This document shows, piece after piece, positions 20,928-31,252 of a stretch of 48,358 nucleotides of DNA. The DNA is from an uncultured Candidatus Altimarinota bacterium (GTDB taxonomy: Bacteria; Patescibacteriota; Gracilibacteria; BD1-5; UBA6164). Position 1 is the first letter of the stretch; the number at the start of each line of letters is the position of its first letter. The translations under genes and the position numbers were made by a program. Where the stretch lies: the NCBI GenBank assembly GCA_937864295.1, contig CALMJA010000093.1, positions 1-48,358 of the forward strand, read 5' to 3'. The notes beneath the pieces were generated by a model that was not told where the DNA came from, did not search any database, and was given only the letters and a program-made list of their open reading frames with translations.

Positions 20928-23900
20928 TTACTTTGTTCATCAAACATCTTTATTCCATATACTTATACCATTTGGCATTTTTCATACCTTTATTTTTCAT
21001 ATTTCTTTTCAAAGAGAAATATCAATTATTGAAATATCATCACTAAGTAAATTTGTAACATAAGAATATTTTCAATTGTTATCAACAACTATTCAATGTG
21101 GTGCTAATCACACCTCTATATATGAATCAATAGTTAAATCATCAATATTTAATCTATAAACTAAATTATTTTTTTCTTTATCAAAATAATAACCTTGATC
21201 AGCAATATATAGATATTTTGAATCTGGAGTTGCATATATTTGAACTGGTCATTTTGACTCTTTTGGTAAATCAATTAAATTTGTTTTAGATGTTTCTATA
21301 TCATAAACTAATATTTGTTTAGAACTATATAAAGTTGCAAAAGCATATTTTCAATTTTTAGTAACTGCAGTTTGTACAACTCAACTATCTAATCATATTT
21401 TTTCTAATTTTTTTGAAACTATATCAAAAATTAAAAATCATTTTCAATCTAACAATGCAATAAAAATCCTAGAATCATCATTTGATAACCTTAAACCATG
21501 AGGTCAACTTCAATCTCAAAGACTGATTTTTTCTTCTATATTATAAGTTAAAGTATTTATTATATATAACTCTCATTTTTCTTGCAATGCTACATATGCT
21601 TTATTATTTTTTGATGATAATACAATATGAGCTAAATGAGTATCATAATCTATAGGAATTCTTTTTATTATTTTATCTGTAATTGGATCAATAACTATAA
21701 CTTGATCAAATATTTTATTTTTTTCAACTTTTTTATTTTTTTCATCTCTCATTACATTTGCAGTAACCCAAACACTTTTACCATTTGGAGAAACTTGAAC
21801 ATTATGAGCCATAAATAATATTTTTTTTCAATTTTTAACTTCAACAAGACTAATAGTTTTGATAACCTTTTTAGATGTTGAATCTATAACTTTAACTTTT
21901 GATTCTCATTCCAAAGCAACATATACTTTTTCTTCAATTAATTGATTATTAATTTTTAAAGAAAATAAAAATCAAAATATAAGACTTAAAAATAATATAA
22001 TTATAAAAATAATTTTCTTTAAACTTTTTCAACTATTAAATCTTTTCAACCTCAAACTATTACTAACTACACTTACACTACTCATACTCATAGCAAAACT
22101 TGCAAATATAGGATTTAAAAGTCATAAGATAGCCAAAGGAATACCTATAGTATTATAGATAAATGCCCAAAATAAATTTTGTTTAATTATAAAAAGTGTT
22201 TCTCTTGATAATTCAATCGCTTGAATTACTTTTTCTAAATTTCATTTTACTAAAACTATATCACTTGATTCTATAGCAATATCGCTTCAAGTTCACATAG
22301 CTATTGATAAATCAGCTTGAGATAATGCTGGAGCATCATTTATACCATCTCATACAAAAGCTACTTTTTTTCATTCTTTTTGTAGTGCGATTATTACATT
22401 TAATTTATCTTCTGGCATAACTTCAGAAAATATAGTGTCTATTCATATATTTCTTCATATAAATTCTGCTGTTTTTTTTGTATCTCATGTAAGCATGATT
22501 ACTTTTATACCTTTTTCATGTATTTTTTTGATAGTTTCAATAACTCCAAATTTTGGTAGATCTAGTAATCAAATGATACCAAAAATCTCATTATCATTTC
22601 AAATTATTATTGGTGTTTTTCAAGATTCTGTAAGTTTTTCAATTTGAATATTTATTTCATCGCTTATTGTTTCAAATAGTTTTTTATTTCATAATCTTAT
22701 TTTTTCTCAATTTATTTCTCAAATTATTCATTTTCACCTTATTTCTTCAAAATTATTTACATCATAAATTTCATTTTTAAAATCATAATTTGATATAGAT
22801 TTTGATAATGGATGATTAGATAATATAGATAATGATTTTGCAATTGATATAAAAACTTCTCTATCTTTTGTTAAATTAATTATATCTGTAACTTCAGGTT
22901 TTCAATTTGTAAGAGTTCCTGTTTTATCAAAAACAATTACATCTAATTTACCTGCTTTTTCCAAAGTTTCAGCATTTTTTATAAGTATACCATTTTTTGC
23001 TCCAACTCATGTTCAAACCATAATTGCAGTAGGTGTTGCAAGTCAAAGTGCACAAGGACAAGCTATAACCAAAACGGCAACTGATCTAATAATTGATATA
23101 CTTATATCTCATGTAACAAAATACCAAAAAATAAAGGTTAAAATAGAAATAATTATAATAATTGGAACAAAGATTCATGAAATTTTATCTGCCAAATGTT
23201 CAATTGGTGCTTTTGAACTTTGTGCTTGTTCTACCATTTTTATAATATTAGCCAAAGTTCAATTCGCATTTGTTTTAATTACTTTTACATTTATATTTCA
23301 ATCTAAATTTATAGTTGATCAAAAACATTCACTTCATACTTCTTTATAAACAGGTAAACTTTCTCAAGTTAACATTGATTCATCTATATTTGCACTTCAA
23401 GTTAAGATAATTCAATCAAGAGGTATTTTTTCTCATGATTTTACAACCACAACTTCTCACTCAACTACATCATCTATATTTTTTTCTACAACTTTTAATC
23501 AACTTAAAACATAGGCTTTTTTTACTCATAATTCAAGCAATTTTGATATAGCATCTCACGCTTTTGCTTTAGCTTTTGCTTCTAAATATTTTCATAAATT
23601 TATAAGAGTTATAATAGCAACTGCTGCTTCAAAATAGACAACATATCAACCTAAAAACATAACAATAAAAGAATATATAAATGCTGTTAATGTTCATAAT
23701 GATACTAAAGAATCCATATTAAAATGTAATTTCAATAATGATTTAAATGCTCAAATATGGAAATGATATCAAAATATAAAAACAACAATAGCTGATAAAA
23801 TAGAGTAAATATACATCAATAAATCTACTCATAAAAATGTTTTTCAAATCATATAATCACTAAACATCATTGAAAAAACAGGGATAGAAAAAATAAGTGA

Positions 23901-24164
23901 TCATAAAAATAATTTTAGATATTTTTTTTCAGTTTCTTTATTTTTATTAATTTTTATATTTTCTTCTACTTCAAATCAATTAGATTCTATTTCTTTTTTT
24001 ATTCTTAAAAAATCAACTAGATTTTCATCAAATTCTACATTGGCTATATTTGTAGCCAAATTTATACTAACTTGTTTAACTCATGGTAAATTTTTTATAG
24101 TATTTTGATTTAAATTTACACAACTAGCACAAGTCATTTTTTTTATAATAAACTTTTTTTTCAT
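20928..24164 (-). CDS. copA: Copper P-type ATPase fused to a C-terminal beta-propeller
   Basis: 1078 residues in one open frame. Residues 1-70 are an HMA-like domain with TCASC at 11-15. The P1B ATPase core follows: LTGES, the CPCALGLATPT metal site, DKTGTLTNG phosphorylation site and GDG-type hinge region, ending in the usual [29 protein letters not shown] tail. Instead of stopping, the frame continues through a hydrophobic helix (about 712-735) into some 340 residues of YncE/NHL-like repeats ([39 protein letters not shown]). No TAA or TAG occurs in the joint (22020-22091). It exports Cu(I); the propeller should lie outside the membrane and may hand copper on. The fusion is unusual. Confidence 0.88.
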
Positions 24165-24170
24165 ATTTCT

Positions 24171-25505
24171 TTATTTAATAATTATTTGTCCTTGAGTCAT
24201 TCACATACTAGCACAAACTATGTCGTATTTTCAAGGTTTTGCATTATAAATTTCATACTCGATATCAACTCATTTTGTAATTCTAGAAACTTTATTTGAA
24301 ACACCTGGAATAACTTGAGTAGACATACATCCAATTCAATTTGATGTTGGTGTTATAATTATTTTATAATTTCCTCAAGATTTTAGTTCTATAAAACTAG
24401 GTATAGTTTGATATCAATTATGACTAACTTTTACTATTTCTAATTCTTTAGTTAAATCTGCATTTGGATTAAAATATTTTTCATCTTGAACTTTATTAAA
24501 AGAATTAATATTTAAATCTATGTATTTCAAAAGATTATATGAGTTTAAAATAGTAGAAATTCAAAAGAAAATAATAACTGCTCATATTATTTTACTTAAA
24601 ATTACAAATTTTTTATTTGTAAAATAACTAGATCCTAATCAAAGAGAATATAAAACTGGAAAAGTTCAAAGTGCAAAAAACATCATAACTAATCATCAAA
24701 CTAAAAAACTTCAACTTCAAATAGCTAAAAGTTGCATAGTCTGTGTAAATCAACACGGTAAGAAAAATGTTAGAGCTCAAACTATTGGAGCATATTTAGG
24801 ATTTCAAAGTTTTTCTATTTTTCATATAAAACTTTTTGGCATATGTACACCAAATTTAGTTATGCTAGGCAGAATTCATAATATATTTAATCACATATAA
24901 AATAAAAGTATACCTACAAAAAATGTAATTATTCAAGTAAAAGTAAAATTAAAATTAATTGTCTTCCCTAAATATCAAAGAATTCCTCATAATATAAAAA
25001 ATCATAGTATTCTTCATAATTGAAAAGATGTTTGAACTTTTAAATGTCATAAAAATGATTTTTCTTTATCAAAATATTTTGAAAAGCCAATTATAATTCA
25101 TCATGTAATTGCTAAACAAGTAGAAATACTTGCTACAATTCATATCAAAATTGCACTCATATAATTTATACTATTTGTATCTGGAATAAAAGAGTTTAAA
25201 TCAAAAATTTTAGATGAAATCAATAATAAAACAACAATCATAATTGCTATAATATTTAATAAAAAATTATTTTGATTTACTTCTGATTTTATTTGATTTT
25301 TTTCTTCACTAACAGAAAAATTATTTTTTTCTATAATTTCAACTATTTTTTTATAATCAGATTCTGATTTATATTCTACCTCCATTATTCCCTTTTTATG
25401 ACTTACCATAATGAGATTAACATCTTTAATATTTTTTAATTCTTTTTCTAAAATAACCTCACAACTGATACAATGCATTCATTTAATTTGAATTAATTTT
25501 TTCAT
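24171..25505 (-). CDS. HMA - TauE/SafE-like membrane - cupredoxin protein
   Basis: 444 residues. Residues 1-70 are a heavy-metal-associated domain (IQIKGMHCISCEVIL, MHCxxC at about 10-14). A linker and about seven membrane helices follow (85-370), with the GILLFYMGLNILG and PCGFTQTMQ segments seen in the sulfite-exporter TauE/SafE (cytochrome-c-assembly-like) family. The C-terminal 70 residues (IIITPTSNGIGCMSTQVIPG, YDIVCASMGMTQGQI) look like a small cupredoxin with possible Cys and Met ligands. The architecture suggests copper or heavy-metal handling across the membrane. Only six bases separate it from the copper ATPase. Confidence 0.8.
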
Positions 25506-25529
25506 TTTTTAAATTTTAAACAAAATAAA

Positions 25530-25605
25530 AACTATATATTTAAAAATATATTAAATTCTAAAAAGAATTTTGGCACAGAAAAATGCCTATATTTATTTAT
25601 ATAGT
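25530..25605. repeat. Inverted repeat between copper genes
   Basis: The arms aaaaactatata (from about 25526) and tatatagttttt (to about 25610) face each other around an interior hairpin (attctaaaaagaat). It lies just after the stop of the small His/Cys-rich gene and may partially terminate its transcript or separate it from the next gene. No other gene fits here. Confidence 0.45.
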
Positions 25606-25610
25606 TTTTA

Positions 25611-26027
25611 CTAAGTATTTGATTTAACTAATCAAACAAGATTTATGTATAAATTATTTTGTACTACTAACGGTATTTTATAATTGGGTGGCGATGTATT
25701 TCAAACAAAATTCCAATCAAAAACTAAATTATCTAAAACTCAAATATCAAAAAATGAAATTATCGTTTTAAATTTTTTAAATGTATTTTGAGTATTATTT
25801 GTTATCAAAGAATTATTTGTAGTATAATCTTTATCATAACAACAAACACTTTCACAATCATCAAAATCACTATTATCAGAATGATGACAATCAGGTATAT
25901 CTTGAACTTCTATGTTATGATTTCACATAGAAAAACTTATTTCATCACCAAAAGCCATAACTATGTTATGGCTAAAATTTACAAATATAAATATTGTAAA
26001 TAAGAGATGTAAAATAAATTTTTTCAA
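25611..26027 (-). CDS. Small exported His/Cys-rich protein of the copper cluster
   Basis: 138 residues from a TTG start at 26027. TTG is chosen because it gives a proper signal peptide (LKKFILHLLFTIFIFVNF...VMA). An ATG further in would remove it. The mature part begins with a metal-binding-like stretch at about residues 40-65 (PDCHHSDNSDFDDCESVCCY), then a conserved-looking hydrophobic end. It is the first gene of the copper cluster on this strand. Its small size, export signal and Cys/His cluster suggest a periplasmic metal carrier. No family was recognised. Confidence 0.55.
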
Positions 26028-26086
26028 GATATTTTAATTAGTTTTATTAAAATAATCTTAACTAATTTTTTAATAAATACAATTAA

Positions 26087-27292
26087 TTATTTTCTTATAC
26101 CTAATTTAGAACTAAATCACTTACCTACTAAATCCATACCAAAAGCTATTTTATGATTATCATATTTTAAATTTATTTCATTTAATATTGTATATATTTC
26201 TTTTTTATTATTTGGTTTTAAAAATGTTTTCTCGAAAATATTTGTTTGATGAAATGATATATCTTTTAAAAGTGAAAAAACAATTCAAGTACTTCTATAC
26301 AAAATCCTACTATCAAAATAAATTTTAAACATATTTTTTATTACTTCTAAAAGCACTTTCCTATCTGTAGTAAAAATAGGCAAAGTATAATGAAATATAA
26401 AAGTTTGTTTTTCTTTATTTCTAAAAAATATAGATACTTTTTTTGTTTCATAATTTTTTAAAACAAGCTCTTCATATAAATAATTAAAATTTAAAATGAG
26501 TTCTTTTAGTAAAAAATCTCTATCATTTGTTATATTTTTATTAAAACTTCTTCACCTACTTATAGATTTAGAAAAATGTGTTTTTTTAATAGCAAAGGCA
26601 CTTACTCCAGATAATTCAAGCCATAAATCAGATCATGTTTTTCAAATATTTTTTTTCAAATACCAATAACCCAGAGATATAAAATCATATATATTTTCAC
26701 ATTTATATTTGAGCTTATCTTGCATACTTTTTCATATAAAAGGAACTATAGAAATAGGTAAACTTTTGTATAAATCTTTACTATTTCAAGTATCTATAAA
26801 AATACCTTTGGGTTTATTTAATTTAGAAAATATTTTTGCTTTTATTTTTGTTGTACTTACTCAAATACTAACTGGAACTCAAATATTATTAAAAATATCT
26901 CTTTGCAATTTCAAAATATAAGCCTCTAAATCCATATTTAAAAGTTCTGGCAATCAACTAATATCACAAAATGCTTCATCTATAGAAAAAGGTTCTATAT
27001 AATAAGTATTTTCAGATAAATACGTCATTAATTTTGAAGAAACTAAACTATAAAAATCATGATCACTTGATAAAAATGTTCATTTTCATTTCAATATATC
27101 TCGAGCTTGCCAAATTGGAGTTCAAGTTTTTATCCCAAATGCTTTTGTTTTATAATTGCAAGCTAAAACAATTTCATCACCTACTATAACAAAATCATTT
27201 TTAATTTTTGGATTTTTAAGTATCTCACATTCAGCAAAAAAACTATCACAATCTATATGTGCCCACAATTTTTTAGAAGTATTAAATTTCAT
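26087..27292 (-). CDS. dinB: Y-family DNA polymerase (DinB/UmuC type)
   Basis: 401 residues. The N-terminus carries the Y-family catalytic motifs: AHIDCDSFFAECE (first Asp pair) and YYIEPFSIDEAFCDIS (second acidic motif at about 105-118). VSIGVSTTKIKAKIFSKLNKP follows, as in the palm/finger region, and PFIGKSMQDKLK is the helix-hairpin-helix. The C-terminal little-finger region is present but diverged. It copies damaged DNA in translesion synthesis. There is no SOS box that I can recognise. It is expressed alone. Confidence 0.88.
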
Positions 27293-27351
27293 ATTTTTTA
27301 TATATACAAAATATATACTTTATATTACTCTATTGTTTTAAAAAATCAAAA

Positions 27352-27376
27352 AAATAACTCTAAAAAAGAGTTATTT
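27352..27376 (-). terminator. Terminator of the dioxygenase gene
   Basis: AAATAACTC (27352-27360) pairs with GAGTTATTT (27368-27376), including the TAA of the dioxygenase gene (complement of 27371-27373), with a T-run on the minus strand. Confidence 0.7.
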
Positions 27377-28138
27377 TGTAATTATTATATTGTTTGTAAG
27401 AGAACCATTGCTTATATTTTCATAAATATAAGTTAATTTTTCATCTTTTAAAGTTGCTCACAAAATATACAAAAGAGGAACAAAATGATCAAAACTTGGA
27501 ACACTTTTTTTATAATCATTTATTTTTTCATAATTTACTATAGTTTCAAAATCATTTTCTAGTACAGATTTTTTAATTTTTTCATCAAAATCTTTCGCCC
27601 AAGGAAAAATTATATTTTCTTCCCATACAAAATCTCTCAAATTATGAACTATACTTCAACTTCAAATTATAAGTATTCCCTTTTCTCTCAAAATTGATAG
27701 TTTTTTTCATATTTCAAAGTAATCTTTTGAATCAAGTGAAGAGTCAATACTCATTTGTACAACAGGAATTTGAGAATCTGGAAATAGTTTTTTTAAAACA
27801 GTCCAAGCTCAATGATCAAGTCAATAATTTAAATCTTCTATAACAAATGGTAATATTTTTTTAACTTCATCTATCAAAAAAACTGAAGTTTTTGCAGGAT
27901 AATTTAAATCATATAAATCATCTGGAAAACCATAAAAATCATGAATTGTTTCTAAATCACTATTTGTTGTTATATGAGTTCATCTAGTAATCCAATGAGC
28001 TGAAACTATAAGTATAGCTTTTATATCAGATTTTTCTAGTGATTTTCATATTAAAGAAAGTTTATCATTGATAGGATTTGACTCCAAAATTCTCATAGGG
28101 CTACCATGATCTACATATAAAAGAGGTGTTTTTTGCAT
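27371..28138 (-). CDS. Class III extradiol dioxygenase, DODA/YgiD type
   Basis: 255 residues, the usual length. Motifs of the zinc-dependent 4,5-DOPA dioxygenase family are all visible: VDHGSPM at about 9-15, SAHW at about 47-50, TIHDFYGFPDDLY, SGSIVHNLR with the catalytic-site His at about 166, and SFDHFVPLLYILGA at about 225. The E. coli member has been described as opening catechol rings such as DOPA; the physiological substrate here is unknown. Its ATG is about ten bases after the T-run of the preceding terminator. Confidence 0.85.
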
Positions 28139-28151
28139 ATATTTAAAAATA

Positions 28152-28180
28152 AAAATTACTATATAAAGTATAGTAATTTT
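28152..28180 (-). terminator. Terminator of small membrane protein gene
   Basis: AAAATTACTATA (28152-28163) pairs with TATAGTAATTTT (28169-28180), with a T-rich run on the minus strand. Confidence 0.75.
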
Positions 28181-28194
28181 TATTTTAAAGCAAA

Positions 28195-28446
28195 TTATTT
28201 TTTACTTTTTTTCTTAGTTTTTTTAGGCAGAAAAAAAGGTCTTCATTTTCTTGGATGTTTATTTAATATATAAACATATTTCCACCAATATTTTCAAAGA
28301 AATATTCAAGAAATAATTATATAAATAAATAAAAGTATTTTATAAGAATCTAAACTTGGAAAAAATGAAACTAAAATTAAATATGGAAATATAGTTAGTA
28401 AAAAAAGTAGGACTATAACAAGAAAAATATAGATTAATTTTTTCAT
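28195..28446 (-). CDS. Small two-helix membrane protein
   Basis: 83 residues. Two hydrophobic segments (about 4-28 and 38-58, YKILLFIYIIISGIFLGKYWWKYVYIL) are followed by a strongly basic tail (HPRKGRPFFLPKKTKKKSKK), which should be cytoplasmic. Two glycines are TGA. No family is recognised; it has a native leader without SD. Confidence 0.65.
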
Positions 28447-28510
28447 AAATTAAAAATTATTTATTAATAATTTAAGTATATATCAATAAACGATTTTTTT
28501 CAAATATAAA

Positions 28511-28538
28511 TTGATTTAGAATAAAAGTTTTATATAAT
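28511..28538 (+). promoter_or_regulatory. Promoter of mini-gene B
   Basis: TTGATT (28511-28516), 16-base spacer, TATAAT (28533-28538). Confidence 0.7.
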
Positions 28539-28578
28539 CTGCTTGCTTAAATTTTCTAACCTTGTTGAGGAAAAAAAG

Positions 28579-28734
28579 ATGAATTTTGCAGCTGAAATAG
28601 CTTATCGATTATTGATATCGATAATGTTAATTTTTTTATTTTGCACAGTGACATATGTCCCTGAAGATGAAATGAAAAATCCCAAAATAACTCCTGGTGA
28701 TCAATTGATAATTGATTTATTCATGGAGGAGTAG
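28579..28734 (+). CDS. Foreign-looking mini-gene B, single-pass membrane peptide
   Basis: 51 residues. ATG 28579 is preceded by TTGAGG at a normal Shine-Dalgarno distance; an upstream in-frame TTG at 28543 is rejected because the SD lies inside that extension. Residues 7-27 (IAYRLLISIMLIFLFCTVTYV) form one membrane helix, with an acidic C-terminal half (PEDEMKNPKITPGDQLIIDLFMEE). It has no TGA codon and ends in TAG, so it can be translated under either code. Strong promoter, SD and GC-rich terminator group it with mini-genes A, C and D. No family is recognised. Confidence 0.65.
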   Translation: MNFAAEIAYRLLISIMLIFLFCTVTYVPEDEMKNPKITPGDQLIIDLFMEE

Positions 28735-28738
28735 TTTT

Positions 28739-28765
28739 AAGGCCCCCTATTGGGGCTTTCTTAAT
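28739..28765 (+). terminator. GC-rich terminator of mini-gene B
   Basis: AAGGCCCC (28739-28746) pairs with GGGGCTTT (28752-28759), five-base loop, then ctt and an A/T tail. Confidence 0.85.
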
Positions 28766-28829
28766 TTATAAATTTTGAAAAACAAAAAATAAAGTTACAA
28801 TTAAAACAATTTAAAAATAATTAAAAGTT

Positions 28830-30323
28830 ATGAGAATTGATTATCTATGACATAGTGAATTTATGATTCACATAAAAAATAAATCTGGCGAATATATAAA
28901 AATAATGTCTGATTCTTGGTTATCAGATTTTGTAGCATGAGATATGATGGCGAGAAATCCAAGAATAAAACTAGATTATGAAAAACTTAAATCTATAGAT
29001 GCTATTTTTTTAAGTCACTCTCACCTAGACCATATTGACCCTTATACTCTTATAGATTTATTTGAAAATCTAGAAAAAAAACCAGATATTTTTCTAGCAG
29101 AAACTCTGGCATTTTTAGAACCACTTTTTGTAAAAAATCTAAAAAATGTAAATATAATAATACTAGAAAATAAAAAAACTATTGATTATAAATGATTAAA
29201 AATAACATGATTAATTTATAAAAACAGTTTTATAACAAATGAAGATGATGTTATGACTTTGTTTATAGAAAATGAAGATGAACTAATTTATAGTGATGTA
29301 GATACAGAACCTGGTAGTAATTTTGAAGTTATAGAATATATGTATGAATTTTTTAATAAAAAAAATTATTCTCAAGTTATATACTTAGCAACTAGAAATG
29401 AATTAGAATGAAACCTAAAATTATTTGATGCAAAAAACGTAAAAGAAAGACAAAAAATAGATAGTGAATATAGAGCATTTAGAAAAGAAGAGATAATACG
29501 GGAATATGAAAAATTTGAAGTTGAATGAATAAATAGTTTTTATGAGACAAAAAATCTAAGCAAAATATTTATATGACAATGAATAGTTTTCCCAAAAGAA
29601 ATAAACTCAGAAGTATTTTGTTTAAATACTATGAAACTTGAACAAGTAAAAGATATAGAACAAAAAACTGCAAGAGATTTTGGTTACAAAACAAATTTTT
29701 CATATTTTAAATGATGACAAAGTTATATCATAGAAAACAATGTTATTAAAAATATCTGAAATATAGATTATTTAAGTGAAATTGATCTTATAGATGTAAA
29801 ACAAGATTTAACTTTAGATTTTTTTAGAAAACTAAATTTCGCTCCATTAAATAACGAAAAAAGAGAGATAAGAAAACAAAAAGAAATAATTCTAGACTTG
29901 ATAAATAATAGATTTTTTCCTTATGCACTAGCTAATTTAGAAATACCTTTAAAAGATGCTATATTAGAAAGTAGTAGAAAAAAATATTGTATAAAAATCA
30001 GATACGGAATAAAAGATGACTTTGAAAATATATATTATGTTTTTGATTTTGGTAAATTAAAATTTGAAATAGAAAACTTAGAAGATGATTATTTCAATGA
30101 AGATTATTGGGCAAACGATTTAGAAGATTTTTATAACTGAACTCAAGAATTATATTCAAATTTTTTACATAAACTTGATGAGAAAAAAAGTTATAGATTA
30201 TGGACATTTTTATGATCAAATTTTTTAAATAATGATTTATTATATAAAAAATTTGATTTCCATTTTACTAAAGCAAAAAATAAAGAAAGTATAAATGAAT
30301 TTGTATTAAAACATTATAAATAA
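28830..30323 (+). CDS. MBL-fold metallohydrolase-like protein
   Basis: 497 residues. The first 200 residues form a metallo-beta-lactamase fold: HSEFMI strand, then FLSHSHLDHID at about 58-69 with the HxHxDH zinc motif, then LIYSDVDTEPGSNFE giving another possible metal ligand, as in UlaG-like enzymes. About 300 further residues (Glu/Asn/Tyr-rich, mixed helical) are not recognised, so it is longer than simple UlaG proteins. It probably hydrolyses a phosphate or lactone bond; the substrate is unknown. It stands alone. Confidence 0.75.
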
Positions 30324-30400
30324 AAAAAAGCCCCCACCTGACACCAGGTAGGGGCAAGCTCATGATAGAGCAAGAGGAAACACAGAGAAATAACAAATAT
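30324..30400 (-). ncRNA. Candidate small structured RNA with GC-rich terminator
   Basis: On the minus strand a small hairpin (GCTC...GAGC, 30358-30371) precedes a strong GC hairpin (30330-30340 with 30345-30355, one mismatch, loop of four), followed by eight T (30322-30329 region). This has the shape of an intrinsic terminator for minus-strand transcription, yet no minus-strand gene precedes it. The GC-rich patch (about 55% in 30330-30375) contrasts with AT-rich flanks. A short ORF starting ATGAGC within it would read through the terminator and is not convincing. No promoter is clear, so the 5' end is uncertain. Confidence 0.4.
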
Positions 30401-30418
30401 TAATGGAAAACCAATAAT

Positions 30419-30447
30419 ATTGATAAAAATCTTGAACTATATTATAA
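30419..30447 (+). promoter_or_regulatory. Promoter of RNA methyltransferase gene
   Basis: TTGATA, 17-base spacer, TATAAT, about 30 bases before the ATG at 30475. Confidence 0.7.
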
Positions 30448-30474
30448 TTATATAAATAATAAAGTCAAATAAAA

Positions 30475-31224
30475 ATGATAAGCAAAGAAAAACAAAAATT
30501 TATAAGAATCTTGTGAGATAAAAAAACAAGAATAGAAGAATGACTTTTTTTAGTAGAATGAGAAAAGTCTATTTTAGAACTTTTAAAATCAAATTTCGAA
30601 ATAAAAAATCTATACATAACTAAAAAATTTGAAGAAAAACATAGTGATATTTTAAAAGATATTTATTATGAAATTAGTGATAGTGAAACTATAGAAAAAA
30701 TATCTATTTCAAAATCAAACAATGCTTGAATAGCTGTTGTAGTTTCTCCAAAAAATGATTTTTTAGAAATAAAATCAGGAGAATTTATAGTAGTTTTAGA
30801 TACTATAAATGACCCTGGAAATCTATGAACTATCATAAGAATCTGTGATTGGTATGGTATAAAAAAGATAATTGCAAGTAGTGATACTGTAGAATTAACA
30901 AATCCAAAAGTTGTTTCTTCAAGTATGTGATCTATTTCTAGAACAAGTATTTTTTATACTGATTTAGAAAAATATTTTGAAAAAAACTCTTCTAAATATG
31001 ATATATTTGGAGCATTTTTAAATTGAGAAAATATTCACAAAATAGATTTTAAAAAACATGATTGATGATTTATAATAATATGAAATGAATCTCATGGAAT
31101 AAGTAAAACTATAGAAAAAATTGTAACAAAAAAAATAACTATACCCTCTTTTTGATTTGCAGAAAGTCTAAATGCATGAGTAGCAACTGGAATAATTATA
31201 GACAATATATTTAGAACAAAATAA
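30475..31224 (+). CDS. TrmH/SpoU family RNA 2'-O-methyltransferase
   Basis: 249 residues, the common length. The three SpoU motifs are intact: motif 1 NDPGNLGTIIRICDWYG at about 103-119, motif 2 IIIGNESHGIS at about 200-210, and motif 3 IPSFGFAESLNAGVATGI at about 223-240 with the conserved SLN. The N-terminal substrate-binding domain (FLVEGEKSILELL) is also present. Such enzymes form knots and methylate rRNA or tRNA ribose using S-adenosylmethionine; the target base cannot be told. Many motif glycines are TGA. It is convergent with the DUF1846 gene. Confidence 0.9.
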
Positions 31225-31252
31225 AAGAAAGACTAAAGTCTTTCTTTTATTT
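31223..31252. terminator. Bidirectional terminator with both stop codons
   Basis: AAAAGAAAGACT (31223-31234) pairs with AGTCTTTCTTTT (31237-31248). The TAA of the methyltransferase (31222-31224) and the TAG of the DUF1846 gene (complement of 31233-31235) are inside or at its edge. Confidence 0.85.

Noticed and set aside
22083-22091. Separate start codon for the beta-propeller gene
   Set aside because: These Met codons lie inside the conserved C-terminal segment of the ATPase and the frame is open on both sides.
28543-28578. In-frame TTG start for mini-gene B
   Set aside because: The Shine-Dalgarno site lies inside the extension and the promoter -10 only just precedes it; ATG 28579 is well placed.
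30324-30360. GC hairpin as terminator of the MBL-fold gene
   Set aside because: The T-run is on the other strand; on the plus strand the hairpin is followed by A/G-rich sequence.
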